From Flavobacterium sp. (GTDB lineage: Bacteria; Bacteroidota; Bacteroidia; Flavobacteriales; Flavobacteriaceae): a stretch of 51,605 bases of DNA. The DNA is taken from assembly GCA_016718345.1 (NCBI GenBank), contig JADKDN010000014.1, forward strand, positions 1 through 51,605, given 5' to 3'. Position 1 is the stretch's first letter. The number at the start of each line of letters is the position of its first letter. The translations under genes were made by a program, and so were the position numbers. The notes beneath the pieces were generated by a model. That model ran no database searches, had not been told where the DNA came from, and saw nothing but the letters and a program-made list of their open reading frames with translations. Below, in pieces: positions 1 through 10,227 of the stretch.

Positions 1-196
1 TTTTACATATACTTTGTTAATATATCCAACATTAACTCTGGGGATTATTGGATTCATGATTTTCAATCTATTCTTTTGTCATCAGTAGTTTCATGCGAAG
101 AGAATGAACATATTTATAAATTCCGTAGGTTCCCCCTACAAGGAATAAAATGATAAATATGAGGATGAATTTTTTATTGGTTTTTTTCTTTTCCAT
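1..196 (-). CDS. HlyD/EmrA-family efflux adaptor, N-terminal part, frameshifted and cut by the window edge
   Basis: The minus strand starts at 196 with a Lys-rich N-terminus (MEKKKTNKK) and one membrane segment (FILIFIILFLVGGTYGIY), the layout of a membrane fusion protein anchored in the inner membrane. The first frame runs into a stop after about 42 codons. Shifted frames then give HETTDD and later NPIIPRV and GYINKVYVK, which match the conserved start of the EmrA/HlyD periplasmic region (TDDAQ..., PRVSGYI). At least two frameshifts are needed. The gene follows the TolC-like gene by 11 bp and completes a TetR-TolC-adaptor efflux operon. The rest lies outside the window. Family call is fairly sure, substrate unknown. 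Confidence 0.6.
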
Positions 197-207
197 TATA
201 GTAAATA

Positions 208-1560
208 TTAGTTTTTTGTAAGATTAAAAGAGGATGTTAATTCGCCTGAAGCCGATAGCATTTCATAGTATTTAAGCATAATATTCGCTCTCGAATAGGC
301 GTAATTTATTTTTGAATTGAGTTGTTCTACGTCAGCTTCTAGTAAATCGGTGGTGTTGGAAAGTCCGTTATCATATTTGTCTTTTACAATTCTGTAATTT
401 TCAGTTGCTTGACCAATGGCTTCTTCGTACACTAAATTTTGTTTCAAAGCTAAATTGTAATTCTCTATTGATTGTTGCACCTGAATTTTGATATTCTCCG
501 CTAAAACCGCCTCTGATTGTTGGGTTTCCAAAGCTTTGTTTTTGGCAATTTTAACTTCCTTTCCGTTTTTGAAAATCGAACTTAAATTATAGGAAAATCC
601 AAAATGACATTATAGCATTTTTGTACCGTAACCACATTTTGAAGGTTTAGAGCAGTATAACCACCCACTAAAGCGATGCTAGGGTAATAGGCACTTTTAG
701 CAATTTTTATTGAACTTTCATTAGCTTTTTGAAAAAACCGAATGGCTTCTAAATCTTTTCTGTTTTTTAATCCTTCTTCTTCACTTTTAACCACATTTAT
801 AGGCTGATTGTTATCAAATTGATGTTCGTCGATATAAATTTTATAATCCTCAGGAAGTTTCAAAAGTGTAATCAGATAGTAATTGAAAACAGAAACATTC
901 TTGTACGCTTCGTCTAATGACAACTGAACTTTCGATTGTTGCAATTGTGCTTTCAGCAAATCATTTCGAGCGATAATTCCGTTTTGTTCTAAGTTTTTAA
1001 AATCCTTTACGCGTTGTTCAGCGCTGCCAAATTTTCTTTGAGTAGGTCGACCGATTTTTGAGCCCGATAGCGATTAGCATAATATTCTACCACTTTCAAT
1101 GCAACGTCTTCTTTCGTTTGTGCCGATTTTGCAGTTTCTGCCTTATACAAATATTCTGATGCTTTGATGTTGTTTTGCAATTTAAAACCAGAAAACAAGG
1201 GCAAATTCACATTGGCTTGACCCAAAAGCAATTGATTCACTTTTGGAGCCGAACCTGAATTATTGTTATTAGAATTAGAATTGGTTTTTAAATCAACAGA
1301 GGCATTGGTAAGGCGCATGTACTGACCTGAGACTTTAACATCTCCCGGATGCTGATTGTTTTTAGATTGTACTTCAGGCTTTTGGTCCCACTTTTGTGTT
1401 GGCTAAAATAGTAAATGTTTGCTTTATTTATGGCAATATCGATGGCTTCTTTTAGATCAGTCTATGAGTATCTTCCAAGATTTTTCTTCTTTGTTTCCTG
1501 AGAAAAAACGGTAGGAATTCCCATAAATAAAAATAATAACAGCAGTTTATTTATTTTCAT
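208..1560 (-). CDS. TolC-family outer membrane efflux protein, broken by several frameshifts
   Basis: The start at 1560 gives a signal peptide (MKINKLLLLFLFMGIPTVFSQ). After an in-frame stop near residue 33 the protein continues as DLKEAIDIAIN, the usual first helix of TolC-like outer membrane factors. Open stretches in different frames cover 1318-1007, 959-582 and 531-208. They read as one coiled-coil, Leu/Gln/Asn-rich protein of about 440 residues, the normal family length, with duplicated TolC motifs (NLPLFSGF; DKYDNGLSNTTDLLEA). The product would form the outer-membrane exit duct working with the HlyD/EmrA adaptor downstream. The start overlaps the end of the TetR gene by about 14 bp. The many disruptions suggest sequence error or decay; as written it cannot make full-length protein. 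Confidence 0.75.
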
Positions 1561-2174
1561 GTAGTATTAAAGATTTTATAGTTTGTTGAATGTGTTTTGT
1601 TAAATCGTTTTTGATATATTCATTGTACACTGCTCACTCCGGTGTGCAACTCAAATTTCTCTAAAAAAGGTTTATTGATGTGAAAATGAAAATAAGTCCC
1701 CAAAATAGTAGGAGTGAGTAGCGGAATATTAATGTCTTTTTTAAAAATCGATTTGGCTTGTCCTTCTTCAATAATTTTGGTCAAGGATACTAGATTCCCT
1801 TTTTTGATGTCTGTAAAAACCTTTAAATCCATTGCTCGTTTATTAGAAGAAATCTCAAAATGCAGAATTTGATACAAATCTTTATTTTGGTCTAATTTTT
1901 CGATGTAGAGTTCGATAAACTTTTCAATTTTTTGAACTGGCTGTAATTCTTCTTTAAAAAGATTTTCGAGTTTCATTTTTAAATCCTGAGTTCTAAAGAA
2001 AATCAAGCGTTCGAGCATCTTTTCTTTTGACCCAAAATAGTAGGAAACCATAGCGATATTAATCTTTGCCAGTTTAGAAATAGCTCTAATGGAAGTTCCA
2101 TCAAAACCTTTTTCGGCAAATAACTTCTCGGCTACCTGAAGAATTTGAATTTGTTTATCATTAAAATCATGCAT
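1547..2174 (-). CDS. TetR/AcrR-family transcriptional regulator (local efflux repressor)
   Basis: The N-terminal helix-turn-helix is typical of TetR (LFAEKGFDGTSIRAISKLAKINIAMVSYYFGSKEKML), followed by an all-helical ligand domain. An ATG at 2213 is also in frame, but it lies inside a palindromic operator, so the ATG at 2174 (MHDFNDKQIQIL) is preferred. The first frame stops at 1620. A shifted frame continues with NEYIKNDLTKHIQQTIKSL and ends at 1547, overlapping the TolC start, which is how such operons are normally packed, so a frameshift between about 1625 and 1680 is likely. It probably represses its own operon through the sites at 2206-2238. The inducer is unknown. Confidence 0.8.
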
Positions 2175-2205
2175 AAAAGACACTCTTAAATAATCGAGCA
2201 CAAAA

Positions 2206-2238
2206 TTAAACATTTGTTTAAGTTAAACGTTTGTTTAA
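2206..2238. promoter_or_regulatory. Paired palindromic operators upstream of tetR
   Basis: TTAAACATTTGTTTAA (2206-2221) is a perfect 7-2-7 palindrome, and TTAAACGTTTGTTTAA (2223-2238) repeats it with one mismatch, 17 bp downstream. Two palindromes in tandem immediately before the TetR start are the expected layout for autoregulation. That TetR binds here is inferred. Confidence 0.6.
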
Positions 2239-2332
2239 TTTTATTTTAACATGAGATTAACAAATGGAAATAGGATGAGGGAAGGAGTGATTAATAAAAT
2301 AACTAGTTATTTTTGAATTTGTTTGTGGGCAC

Positions 2333-2359
2333 GGATTGCAAATCCGCGCTATCGGGGTT
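2333..2359. repeat. Dispersed 27-bp repeat, copy 1
   Basis: This 27-bp stretch (core ATTGCAAATCCGCGCT, ending in CGGGGTT) recurs at 27210-27236 with 24 of 27 identical positions. It contains the inverted repeat GGATT-TGCAA/AATCC. It abuts the stop codon of the preceding minus-strand gene. Probably a small dispersed intergenic repeat; its family is not identified. Confidence 0.5.
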
Positions 2360-3168
2360 ATTTCCAATCATTCCAACTTATATTTACATTCATTAAAAAT
2401 TCACTGTCAAGTTCAATATTTTTCGTATTTTCAGGAAATTCATTCAGAATAATCTGAGATGATAAAAATTGTATAATCATGAGAAATGACATCACAGATT
2501 CTTCGATACTTTTGTTTCTTTGTTGATAAATCAAGACGTAGTTCTAATCTATGTAACAATTACAGAAAAATGCTTTTACTGAATAGTTAATGAAAAATAT
2601 TTTGGGATTTTTGATATATTATAAAGTTCTTTCCAATTATAGTAATTATTTCAGATGGTATAATACTAAGAAATTTCCAATTATTTGTTCTTAGAAATTT
2701 TTTTCAGTTTGTAATCTTTGATAAATTTTTCATTTTCAATTTTACTCAGAATAACTTTAATAGCATTTTTAGTCTTGATTAAATTAAACTATTACTATCA
2801 ATAACAAGATTTTCAAGAACGTTATTTTTCATGCCTTCCATAAATTCTTGAACAGATTGAGACCGCATTGAAATTGAGTCTAATAAATACAAATAGTATC
2901 TTAATTGTTGCTCTTCTTTTGTTGAAAATGATGTTAACAGATATAGAATCGAATAATTATCAATAATCATTCTTCCTAAGGTTACTAGAGGTTGAGTTTT
3001 ACAATTGTTCTCTGCTAACTCAAGAACTAGTTTCAGATTTGAATGCAGATTGAGTATTAGATAGTAAATGCCAGTCTTTTTGTCAATTGGGCTTGTATTT
3101 ACTTTATTTGTTTCTTTTAAAGAATCAACAAGCCTTGAAAATTCGCTAAGTGAAAATGTATAGTCCAT
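2358..3168 (-). CDS. Uncharacterised protein, frameshifted
   Basis: An open stretch from 3168 (MDYTFSLSEFSRL) runs to a stop near 2779. It has a helical, Leu/Tyr-rich composition with the segment STKEEQQLRYYLYLLDSISMR. Beyond that stop, reading continues in other frames (KNAIKVILSKIENEKFIKDYKL, then SIEESVMSFLMIIQFLSSQIIL, ending WNDWK-stop at 2358), so the whole locus reads as one gene of about 270 codons with three or more frameshifts. An earlier in-frame ATG at 3228 exists but looks less natural. The composition recalls helical HEPN-like proteins of the DUF5677 type, which is only a weak resemblance. No function is assigned. It lies downstream of trpA on the same strand but is probably not part of the trp operon. 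Confidence 0.45.
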
Positions 3169-3278
3169 TGTAATTATAAGGTTTCTGACATGAGCGATAC
3201 TTTTATATGTCAGTGCCAATCTGCCCAAAATTAAGATTAATACTAAACGCTACTCACTAACGTACTTTTCTGTAACCT

Positions 3279-4038
3279 TTAAATAATTCCCCCAACAAAT
3301 TCCCCAATACTACTCACCGTTTGTGGTCAAATTTTTAATAAAAGCACTACCAATAATAGCACCTTTGGCATACTGAGTTGCTTGTGTAAAAGTGTCTCTA
3401 TTGTTAATTCCAAAACCAACAATCTGTGGGTTTTTCAAATTCATAGCCGCAATTCGTTTGAAATAATCTTCTTGTGTATTTCCAAATCCCGATTGCGAAC
3501 CCGTAACACTCGCACTAGAAACCATATAGATAAAGCCGTTGGAAACGCTGTCTATAAATCGGATGCGCTCGTCAGAGGTTTGTGGGGTAATTAAAAACAC
3601 GTTGATTAATCCGTATTTTTCAAAGATAGCTTTGTAATTTTCTGCATAAATATCGACAGGTAAATCGGGTATTATTAGTCCGTCAATACCTATTTCGGAA
3701 CATTTTTTACAAAATTCTTCTACACCATATTGCAACATCGGGTTGAAATACCCCATAATAATTAGCGGAATTTTCACCGTTTGGCGTATGCCTGTAAGTT
3801 GTTCAAAAAGTAATTTGGTGGTCATTCCGTTATACAAAGCCTGAGTAGAACTCTCTTGAATTGTTGGTCCATCGGCAAGTGGGTCACTAAAGGGCAACCC
3901 AATTTCAATCATATCTACGCCATTTTTTTCTAAATCCTGTATGATGGTAACGGTGTCATTCAAGTTAGGATAACCCGCTGAGAAATAAATGGAAAGTAAT
4001 TTTTTATCTTCTTGTAATTTTTGTTGTATTCTGTTCAT
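3279..4038 (-). CDS. trpA: Tryptophan synthase alpha chain
   Basis: Cleaves indole-3-glycerol phosphate to indole, which is channelled to TrpB. The TIM-barrel motif IEIGLPFSDPLADGPTIQ carries the catalytic Glu45 and Asp56, and the phosphate site is seen in GFGI and GSAFIKNL. The first frame ends after TTNGE at 3310. A shift by one base restores the usual tail (SSIGEFVGGII) ending at 3279, giving about 252 residues, the family length. It is the last gene of the trp operon, separated from trpB by a GGCT-like gene. Confidence 0.92.
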
Positions 4039-4090
4039 GGTTTTATTTTTTCAGATTCAGAATCTGTTGGTATTTGGTTTACTTACAGGC

Positions 4091-4410
4091 TTATACTTTG
4101 GCGCTATATACCCATACAATTTCATTAGAGTGCAATTCGACCTCAATCCGTTTGTAGTGCAATCCTTCATACGTATCAGCAAGTTGTATCTCTTTTTCGC
4201 TCAGTTCATATAGGATTCCGTCAATACGATCCATTGGATTTGAGTGGCTATGATAATGGGATAGCGTTCCATTCCAAATTCTTCTTCAATGGCAATTTCT
4301 TGAATGGCATATCCCGTTAGTGTATCAGGAGTTCCGGTCAAAATACGTCCAAAAATAGTTTCTTGGATGTCCTTGTCTTTTAAAGTTCCGTAAGCAAATA
4401 ATTTTTCCAT
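4091..4410 (-). CDS. Gamma-glutamylcyclotransferase (AIG2/GGCT-like) protein inside the trp operon, frameshifted
   Basis: The N-terminus MEKLFAYGTLKD is the signature YGTL nucleotide/substrate loop of the AIG2/GGCT fold. After IIIAT a frameshift near 4235 leads to a premature stop at 4201. The other frame continues with MDRIDGILYELSEKEIQLAD and YEGLHYKRIEVEL, which contains the conserved Glu-containing YEG segment of the family, and ends at 4091 (about 106 residues). It starts 7 bp after trpB and precedes trpA by 52 bp, so it should be co-transcribed. The family can release 5-oxoproline from gamma-glutamyl compounds, but many AIG2-like members have no known substrate. A role in tryptophan synthesis is not evident. 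Confidence 0.75.
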
Positions 4411-4417
4411 TTCTCAA

Positions 4418-5597
4418 TCATAATTTAAAATAATCAATGTAGGTATTCAAATCTTTGTCGCCTCTACCAGAGGTTAATAACAACAATATCCGTAGGTTTA
4501 AATTTCTTCACATCAAGCACCGCAAAGGCGTGCGCAGTTTCGATAGCAGGAATAATCCCTTCCATTTTGGATAATTTGATACCCCAATTCATGGCTTCAT
4601 CATCGGTTATAGCAATAAATTCGGCACGTTTGCTTTCAAACAAATGAGCATGCATTGGCCCCACACCAGGATAATCTAATCCAGCAGAAATAGAGTAGGG
4701 CTCTGTAATTTGTCCGTCTTGGCTTTGCATCAAAAGGGTTTTACTTCCGTGAATGATTCCAATTTTTCCCAAAGCAGAAGTAGCGGCGCTTTCTCCAGAA
4801 TCGACTCCAAGACCCGCAGCTTCAACGGCAATAATGTTTACGTTCTTTTCATCCAAAAAATGATAGAACGCACCAGCAGCATTACTACCACCACCTACGC
4901 AAGCCACAACATAATCGGGATTTTCACGGCCTTCTTTTTCTTCCAGTTGTTGTTTGATTTCTTCAGAAATGATTGCTTGAAACCGAGCTACCATATCGGG
5001 ATAAGGATGTGGTCCTACTACCGAACCAATGATATAATAGGTATTTTCGGGATTGTTAATCCAGTCGCGAATGGCTTCATTGGTAGCATCTTTCAGTGTT
5101 TTAGAACCCGAGGTTGCAGGACGAACTTCGGCACCAAGCATTTTCATTCTAGCTACATTTGGCGCTTGACGTTTGATGTCGACTTCACCCATGTAAACGA
5201 TGCATTCCAAGCCCATGAGGGCACAAACGGTGGCCGTTGCGACTCCGTGTTGTCCAGCACCAGTTTCAGCGATGATTCTGGTTTTGCCTAGTTTTTTAGC
5301 AACAAGAATTTGCCCAATGGTATTGTTCACTTTGTGTGCACCCGTATGACATAAATCTTCTCTTTTAAGGTATATTTTAGTATTGTATTCCTTAGACAAA
5401 CGTTCTGCAAAATAGAGTGGAGTAGGGCGACCAACATAATCGATAAGCAAACTCATGAACTCTTTTTTGAAGGAAGGCTCAGCAGTAATTTTTAGATAGT
5501 TTTGACGCAATTCTTCAATATTCGGATACAACATTTCAGGAATAAAGGCACCTCCAAAGTTGCCATAAAAACCTTTTTCATTAACGTGATAGCTCAT
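4418..5597 (-). CDS. trpB: Tryptophan synthase beta chain
   Basis: PLP enzyme that condenses indole with serine. The PLP lysine is K89 in HTGAHKVNNTIGQ, and the phosphate-binding loop is VGGGSNAAG. Length and order match the family closely. The main frame ends early at 4464 after DIVVINL. Shifting the frame restores SGRGDKDLNTYIDYFKL and a stop at 4418, giving the expected 393 residues, so a small indel sits near 4480. It starts 10 bp after trpF. A long open frame on the opposite strand here is only a shadow. Confidence 0.95.
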
Positions 5598-5607
5598 TGT
5601 GTTTATT

Positions 5608-6235
5608 TTAAATTGTCCTTTTAAATTCTTCTAGTAGTTGTTTGTTTTTTAAGCCAGGCTCGATTTCAAATTTACTATTTATATCTATGGCGTGAATAGG
5701 TAAATTTGTTTTTAACAGTTGTTTTACAGATGCTATTTCTTCGATTCCAATTCCTCCACTCAGGAAAAAAGGTTTCGTTGAAGGATATTTTTCTAATACT
5801 TTCCAATCAAATACAGTTCCGTTACCGCCGGGTAATTTGCCCTTGGTGTCAAATAGGAAATAGTCACAAATGGCTTCGTACTCTTTCAAAATACTAAAAT
5901 CAAAATCATCAAGTATTGAAAACACTTTTATGATTTCAATTGGTGTTTGTTTTAATTTTTGATTTCATGTTTTAAATCCAAACAAAAAGCTACCCTTTCG
6001 TTACCGTGCAATTGAACCAAATTCAAATCATATTTTCAATTTTTGAAACGATTTCATCAAGCGGAGCATTCACAAAAACGCCTACTTTTTGGATAGATTT
6101 CGGTAGATTAGGAATTTCACCATCAAAAAAGCGACTTGATTTTTTCCAGAAAATAAACCCCATATAATCGGGAAGCAATTGACTCACTTCAAGAATATTG
6201 TCGGGATATTTCATGCCGCAGATTTTGAGTTTCAT
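5608..6235 (-). CDS. trpF: Phosphoribosylanthranilate isomerase, frameshifted
   Basis: The N-terminus MKLKICGMKYPDNI carries the KICG motif with the catalytic cysteine, and IFWKKSSRF follows as in Bacteroidota TrpF. The first frame stops near 6023. After further frame changes around 5925-6020 (FNLVQLHGNE is visible) the protein resumes with YFLFDTKGKLPGGNGTVFDW, holding the catalytic Asp and phosphate loop, and FFLSGGIGIEE. Together about 205 residues, the usual length. It starts 3 bp after trpC. Whether this copy is functional depends on the indels being sequence errors. Confidence 0.88.
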
Positions 6236-6238
6236 AGC

Positions 6239-7018
6239 TTATAATTTTGAAATAAATTGTTTTGCAGCCTCACCAGCATTGTCAGTTTTCATAAAGTTTT
6301 CTCCAATTAAAAACCCTTTATAGCCATAGTTCTTTAAATCGTTTATCGCTTCAATGGACGAGATACCACTTTCGGAAACTTTTACAAACTCATTCGGAAT
6401 TTCAGAGGCCAATTCTTTACTGAAATCCAAACTCACTTCGAAGGTTTTGAGATTGCGATTGTTCACACCAATCATATTCAAACTTGGCATAATCGATTTT
6501 TGCAGTTCCTCTAAATCATGAACTTCCAATAAAACTTCCAACCCTAACGATTCGGCAAATTCGGATAATTGTTTGATTTCCTCACGAGTTAAAACGGCTG
6601 CAATGAGCAGGATTAAATCGGCACCATGGGCTTTCGCTTCTAAAATTTGATATTCATCAACGACGAATTCTTTTCGAAGGAGGGGCACATTTACCGATGC
6701 CCTTGCCAATAGCAAATCGTCTAGCGAACCTCCAAAATATTTTCCATCTGTCAAAACAGAAATGCCACAAACGCCAGCACTTTCATAACCTTTTACCACT
6801 TCTTCTACCGTAAAGTTGTAATTTATTTCAGCTTTCGATGGAGAACGACGTTTGTGTTCAGCAATAATTCCAGTTTGGCTGCTTCGGAGTATCTTGCTTA
6901 AAGAAATCGTTCTACTTCCAAAAAGAATCGAATTCTCTAGTTGTGAAACAGGAATAAGCGATTTTTTAAGTTCGACTTCTCGTTTTTTATCAAAAATTAT
7001 TTTATCTAAAATATTCAT
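6239..7018 (-). CDS. trpC: Indole-3-glycerol phosphate synthase
   Basis: Closes the indole ring from CdRP. A complete 259-residue TIM barrel with the catalytic Lys in IIAEHKRRSPSKAEIN, the second Lys in LLRKEFVVDEYQI, IGVNNRNLKTFEV, and SESGISS at the phosphate site. Unbroken, and typical in length. Third of the structural enzymes after trpD, with an 87-bp gap upstream. Confidence 0.96.
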   Translation of the reverse strand: MNILDKIIFDKKREVELKKSLIPVSQLENSILFGSRTISLSKILRSSQTGIIAEHKRRSPSKAEINYNFTVEEVVKGYESAGVCGISVLTDGKYFGGSLDDLLLARASVNVPLLRKEFVVDEYQILEAKAHGADLILLIAAVLTREEIKQLSEFAESLGLEVLLEVHDLEELQKSIMPSLNMIGVNNRNLKTFEVSLDFSKELASEIPNEFVKVSESGISSIEAINDLKNYGYKGFLIGENFMKTDNAGEAAKQFISKL

Positions 7019-7105
7019 TTGGGGAATCTTAATAATAGTCTTCTTTGGGTTGCTGTCTGTTTACTACTTTTTGTTAATTTCAAGTTTTGTCTAATCTTTC
7101 AATTT

Positions 7106-8098
7106 TTAAATGCTTAAATCTTTTAATTTTTTTAACGCATTCAATCCTTTTCCTGAAAATAAACTTTCTTTTGCCAGTTCAAAACCTTGAAGTGGAGTCA
7201 GCTTCTTAACCGTCGCTATTGCCATTCCAGCATTAGCACAAACTACATTGTTTTGAGCCTCAGTACCTTTGCCAGAAATGATATCAACAAATAGTTGAGC
7301 CGATTGTTCAATGGTAGTTCCTCCTTCAATATCTTTTTGAGCTAACTGATTCACGCCAAAATCTTCGGGTTTTAACATCGCTTCAATCTGATTCGTAATC
7401 GTTTTGGTGCTTCCTGTTAACGAAATTTCATCATAACCGTCTAAACTGTGTAAAATCGTAAAATTTATATCGGTATTCTGATACAAATAACTATACATTC
7501 TGGCCAATTCCAGATTGAAAACACCAACCAATTGATTTTTTGGAAAGGAAGGATTAACCATTGGACCTAACATATTAAAGAAGGTTTTTACGCTTAATTC
7601 CTTTCTGATAGGGGCTACATTTTTCATGGCAGGATGAAATAAAGGCGCATGTAAAACACAGATTCCCGCTTCGCTAATACATCTTTCCAAGAAGTCATTA
7701 TCATTACTGAATTTTACGCCTAAGTTTTCCAATACGTTACTAGAACCGGAAATGGAAGAAACGCCATAATTACCGTGTTTGGCAACATTTACACCAGCTC
7801 CAGCAGTGATAAATGAAGCTAGAGTCGAAATATTAAAAGTGTCCTTTCCATCGCCACCAGTGCCACACAAATCAATAGCATTGTATCCTGATAAATTAAT
7901 GGGAATGCATAGTTCTAATAATGCTTCTCTGAAACCAGCTAATTCATCTATGGAAATATTTCGCATCATATATACGGTTAGAAAACTAGCGATTTGGCTC
8001 GGATTATAACTGCCTTTAGAAATGTTGACCAAGATATTTTTAGCTTCTTCCTTGCTAAGAATTTCGTGATTAATGAGTCTGTTGAGTATGGTTTTCAT
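7106..8098 (-). CDS. trpD: Anthranilate phosphoribosyltransferase
   Basis: Transfers phosphoribosyl from PRPP to anthranilate. Complete at 330 residues with the PRPP loop DLCGTGGDGKDTFNIST, the KHGNYGVSS motif, and the acidic region ILHSLDGYDEIS. Follows trpG by 54 bp in the operon. No disruption seen. Confidence 0.96.
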   Translation of the reverse strand: MKTILNRLINHEILSKEEAKNILVNISKGSYNPSQIASFLTVYMMRNISIDELAGFREALLELCIPINLSGYNAIDLCGTGGDGKDTFNISTLASFITAGAGVNVAKHGNYGVSSISGSSNVLENLGVKFSNDNDFLERCISEAGICVLHAPLFHPAMKNVAPIRKELSVKTFFNMLGPMVNPSFPKNQLVGVFNLELARMYSYLYQNTDINFTILHSLDGYDEISLTGSTKTITNQIEAMLKPEDFGVNQLAQKDIEGGTTIEQSAQLFVDIISGKGTEAQNNVVCANAGMAIATVKKLTPLQGFELAKESLFSGKGLNALKKLKDLSI

Positions 8099-8152
8099 TT
8101 AATATTTTACTTTTATAGAAACAATTCAAGTATTTGTTATAGAGGCTTATAC

Positions 8153-8722
8153 TTAATTATTAACCCAGTTTTCTAACATCTTTTTTCCATGAGGTGTTAA
8201 AACACTTTCGGGATGAAATTGAACTCCTTTCACGTCGAATTTTTTATGTCGAATGGACATAATTTGTCCGTTTTCGTCTGTAGATGTGATTTCTAAATTC
8301 TCCGGAAATCCCTCAGAATTAATTACCCATGAATGATAACGTCCCACTTCAATTTGTTTTTCTAATCCTTCAAAAAGGGTTTCATCATCTACAAGAATGG
8401 TAACATTGGTAGCCACTCCGTGATATACTTTTTCTAAGTTGACAAGAGTACCTCCAAAGACTTCACCAATAGCTTGTTGACCCAAACAAACTCCAAGAAT
8501 ACTCTTAGAAGGCGAATAGACTTTAATTACTTCTTTCAATAAACCCGCTTCATCAGGAATACCTGGTCCTGGAGAAAGTAGAATTTTATCAAATTTTTTA
8601 ACTTCATCAATATCAAATTCATCGTTTCTATACACAGTAACCTCACAATTCAAGTCTTCTAAATAGTGAACTAGATTGTAGGTAAAACTATCGTAATTGT
8701 CTATAACTAATATTTTTTTCAT
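8153..8722 (-). CDS. trpG: Anthranilate synthase component II (glutamine amidotransferase)
   Basis: Supplies ammonia from glutamine to TrpE. Class I amidotransferase triad: Cys in GVCLGQQAIGE, and His and Glu in GVQFHPES. Opening motif IDNYDSFTYNLVHYL is characteristic. 189 residues, intact. The protein is free-standing, not fused to TrpD or TrpE. Could in principle be shared with a PabB elsewhere, but its place right after trpE argues for TrpG. Confidence 0.95.
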   Translation of the reverse strand: MKKILVIDNYDSFTYNLVHYLEDLNCEVTVYRNDEFDIDEVKKFDKILLSPGPGIPDEAGLLKEVIKVYSPSKSILGVCLGQQAIGEVFGGTLVNLEKVYHGVATNVTILVDDETLFEGLEKQIEVGRYHSWVINSEGFPENLEITSTDENGQIMSIRHKKFDVKGVQFHPESVLTPHGKKMLENWVNN

Positions 8723-8792
8723 TTTAATTTAATGATTTAAAGATTGAAAAATATAAAGATTAAGAATTTTTCAATCATTCAATTTTTAATTT

Positions 8793-10211
8793 TTAAATTT
8801 TCTCTGCTAAATCCAAAGCGGTGTTCAAGGCTCTTAATTTATTATACACTTCTTGCATTTCGCTTTCTTCATCAGAACTAGCTACAATTCCAGCTCCAGC
8901 TTGATAAAATAGCTGATGATTTTTGCTTAAAAATGTCCGAATCATAATGGCATGATTAAAGTTGCCTTCAAAATCCATAAATCCGATAGCACCACCGTAA
9001 AAATTACGATTGGTTTTTTCGTATTCTTCAATGAGTTGCATCGCTCGATGTTTTGGAGCACCACTTAGTGTTCCAGCAGGAAAAGTATCGGCAACAACTT
9101 GTAGGGTTGAGGCTTTATCATGTAAATGCCCTGTCACTTTGGAAACCAAATGAATAACATGAGAAAAGAATTGTACTTCTCTATATTTCTCCACTTGTAC
9201 ATCATGTCCGTTTCTGCTCAAATCATTTCTCGCCAAATCGACCAGCATAACGTGTTCGCTATTTTCTTTTTTATCCTCCGAAAGGTGTTTAGCGATAATA
9301 GCATCTTTCTCATCATCACCCGTTCTTCTGAAAGTTCCAGCGATAGGATGTATTTCGGCTTTTCTATTTTTTACAATGATTTGAGCTTCAGGTGAAGAAC
9401 CAAATATTTTGAAGTCGCCATAATCAAAAAAGAACAAATAGGGTGAAGGGTTGATACTTCGTAAAGCTCTATACACATTGAATTCATCTCCTTTAAACCC
9501 TTGCGTAAATCGTCTGGATAACACCAGTTGGAATACATCGCCTCTAAAGCAATGTTTTTTGGCTAAGGCAACATTTTGTCTAAACTCTTCGTCAGTTAAA
9601 TTGGAAAAACCTTCACCTTCTTTCGAGAATTTGTAAGAAGCTATGTTTCTAGATTGTAATAGTTGTTCAATTTCGGAGATATTATTTTTTCCGTCTATAC
9701 TGTGTGAAAAAAGATAGGCTTCGTTTTTAAAATGGTTAATGGCAATGATATTTTGATACACCGCATAGTACACATCTGGAATGGTGTTGCTATTTTCTTT
9801 TTTGGCAATGCTTATTTTTTCGAAATAACGAACGGCATCATAAGAAATATAACCAAACAACCCGTTATTGATGAATTTAAAATTGTTCTTATCCGATTGG
9901 AATTCGCCAGAAAATTCTTGAATAGCCTCTGGAATATTGGTTTTGCTATCAATGGCTGTTTTTTCGGAGCTTCCATCAGGATAAGTTTTGAAAATAGTTT
10001 CATTTTCGATTTTAATGGACGCAATTGGGTTGCAGCAGATGTAAGAAAAACTGTTATCATTTCCGTGATAATCACTGCTTTCAAGTAGTAAACTATTAGG
10101 GAATTTGTCTCTAATTTTGAGATAGACACTTACGGGTGTTATCGTATCGGCTAAAATTTGTTTGTATATGGTTTTTAATTGAAATGATTTCATTTGGTTT
10201 GTTTTAATCAT
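8793..10211 (-). CDS. trpE: Anthranilate synthase component I
   Basis: Converts chorismate to anthranilate with TrpG. The catalytic C-terminal motifs are intact: FPAGTLSGAPKHRAM, GAIGFMDFEGNFNHAIMIRTF and AGAGIVASSDEESE. LLLESS at residues 41-46 matches the tryptophan feedback-binding segment of TrpE, so allosteric inhibition by tryptophan is likely. 472 residues. A second in-frame ATG six codons downstream (10193, MKSFQLKT) is an equally good start. First structural gene of the operon, behind the attenuator. Confidence 0.96.
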   Translation of the reverse strand: MIKTNQMKSFQLKTIYKQILADTITPVSVYLKIRDKFPNSLLLESSDYHGNDNSFSYICCNPIASIKIENETIFKTYPDGSSEKTAIDSKTNIPEAIQEFSGEFQSDKNNFKFINNGLFGYISYDAVRYFEKISIAKKENSNTIPDVYYAVYQNIIAINHFKNEAYLFSHSIDGKNNISEIEQLLQSRNIASYKFSKEGEGFSNLTDEEFRQNVALAKKHCFRGDVFQLVLSRRFTQGFKGDEFNVYRALRSINPSPYLFFFDYGDFKIFGSSPEAQIIVKNRKAEIHPIAGTFRRTGDDEKDAIIAKHLSEDKKENSEHVMLVDLARNDLSRNGHDVQVEKYREVQFFSHVIHLVSKVTGHLHDKASTLQVVADTFPAGTLSGAPKHRAMQLIEEYEKTNRNFYGGAIGFMDFEGNFNHAIMIRTFLSKNHQLFYQAGAGIVASSDEESEMQEVYNKLRALNTALDLAEKI

Positions 10212-10227
10212 TGGTAATTTGGAACAT

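Noticed and set aside
4710..5291. A 193-codon open frame on the plus strand
   Set aside because: It is antisense to the well-conserved trpB and has no recognisable motif; a shadow frame.
9126..10088. Several plus-strand open frames opposite trpE
   Set aside because: Shadows of the coding strand; low-complexity, Phe/Ile-rich translations without family features.
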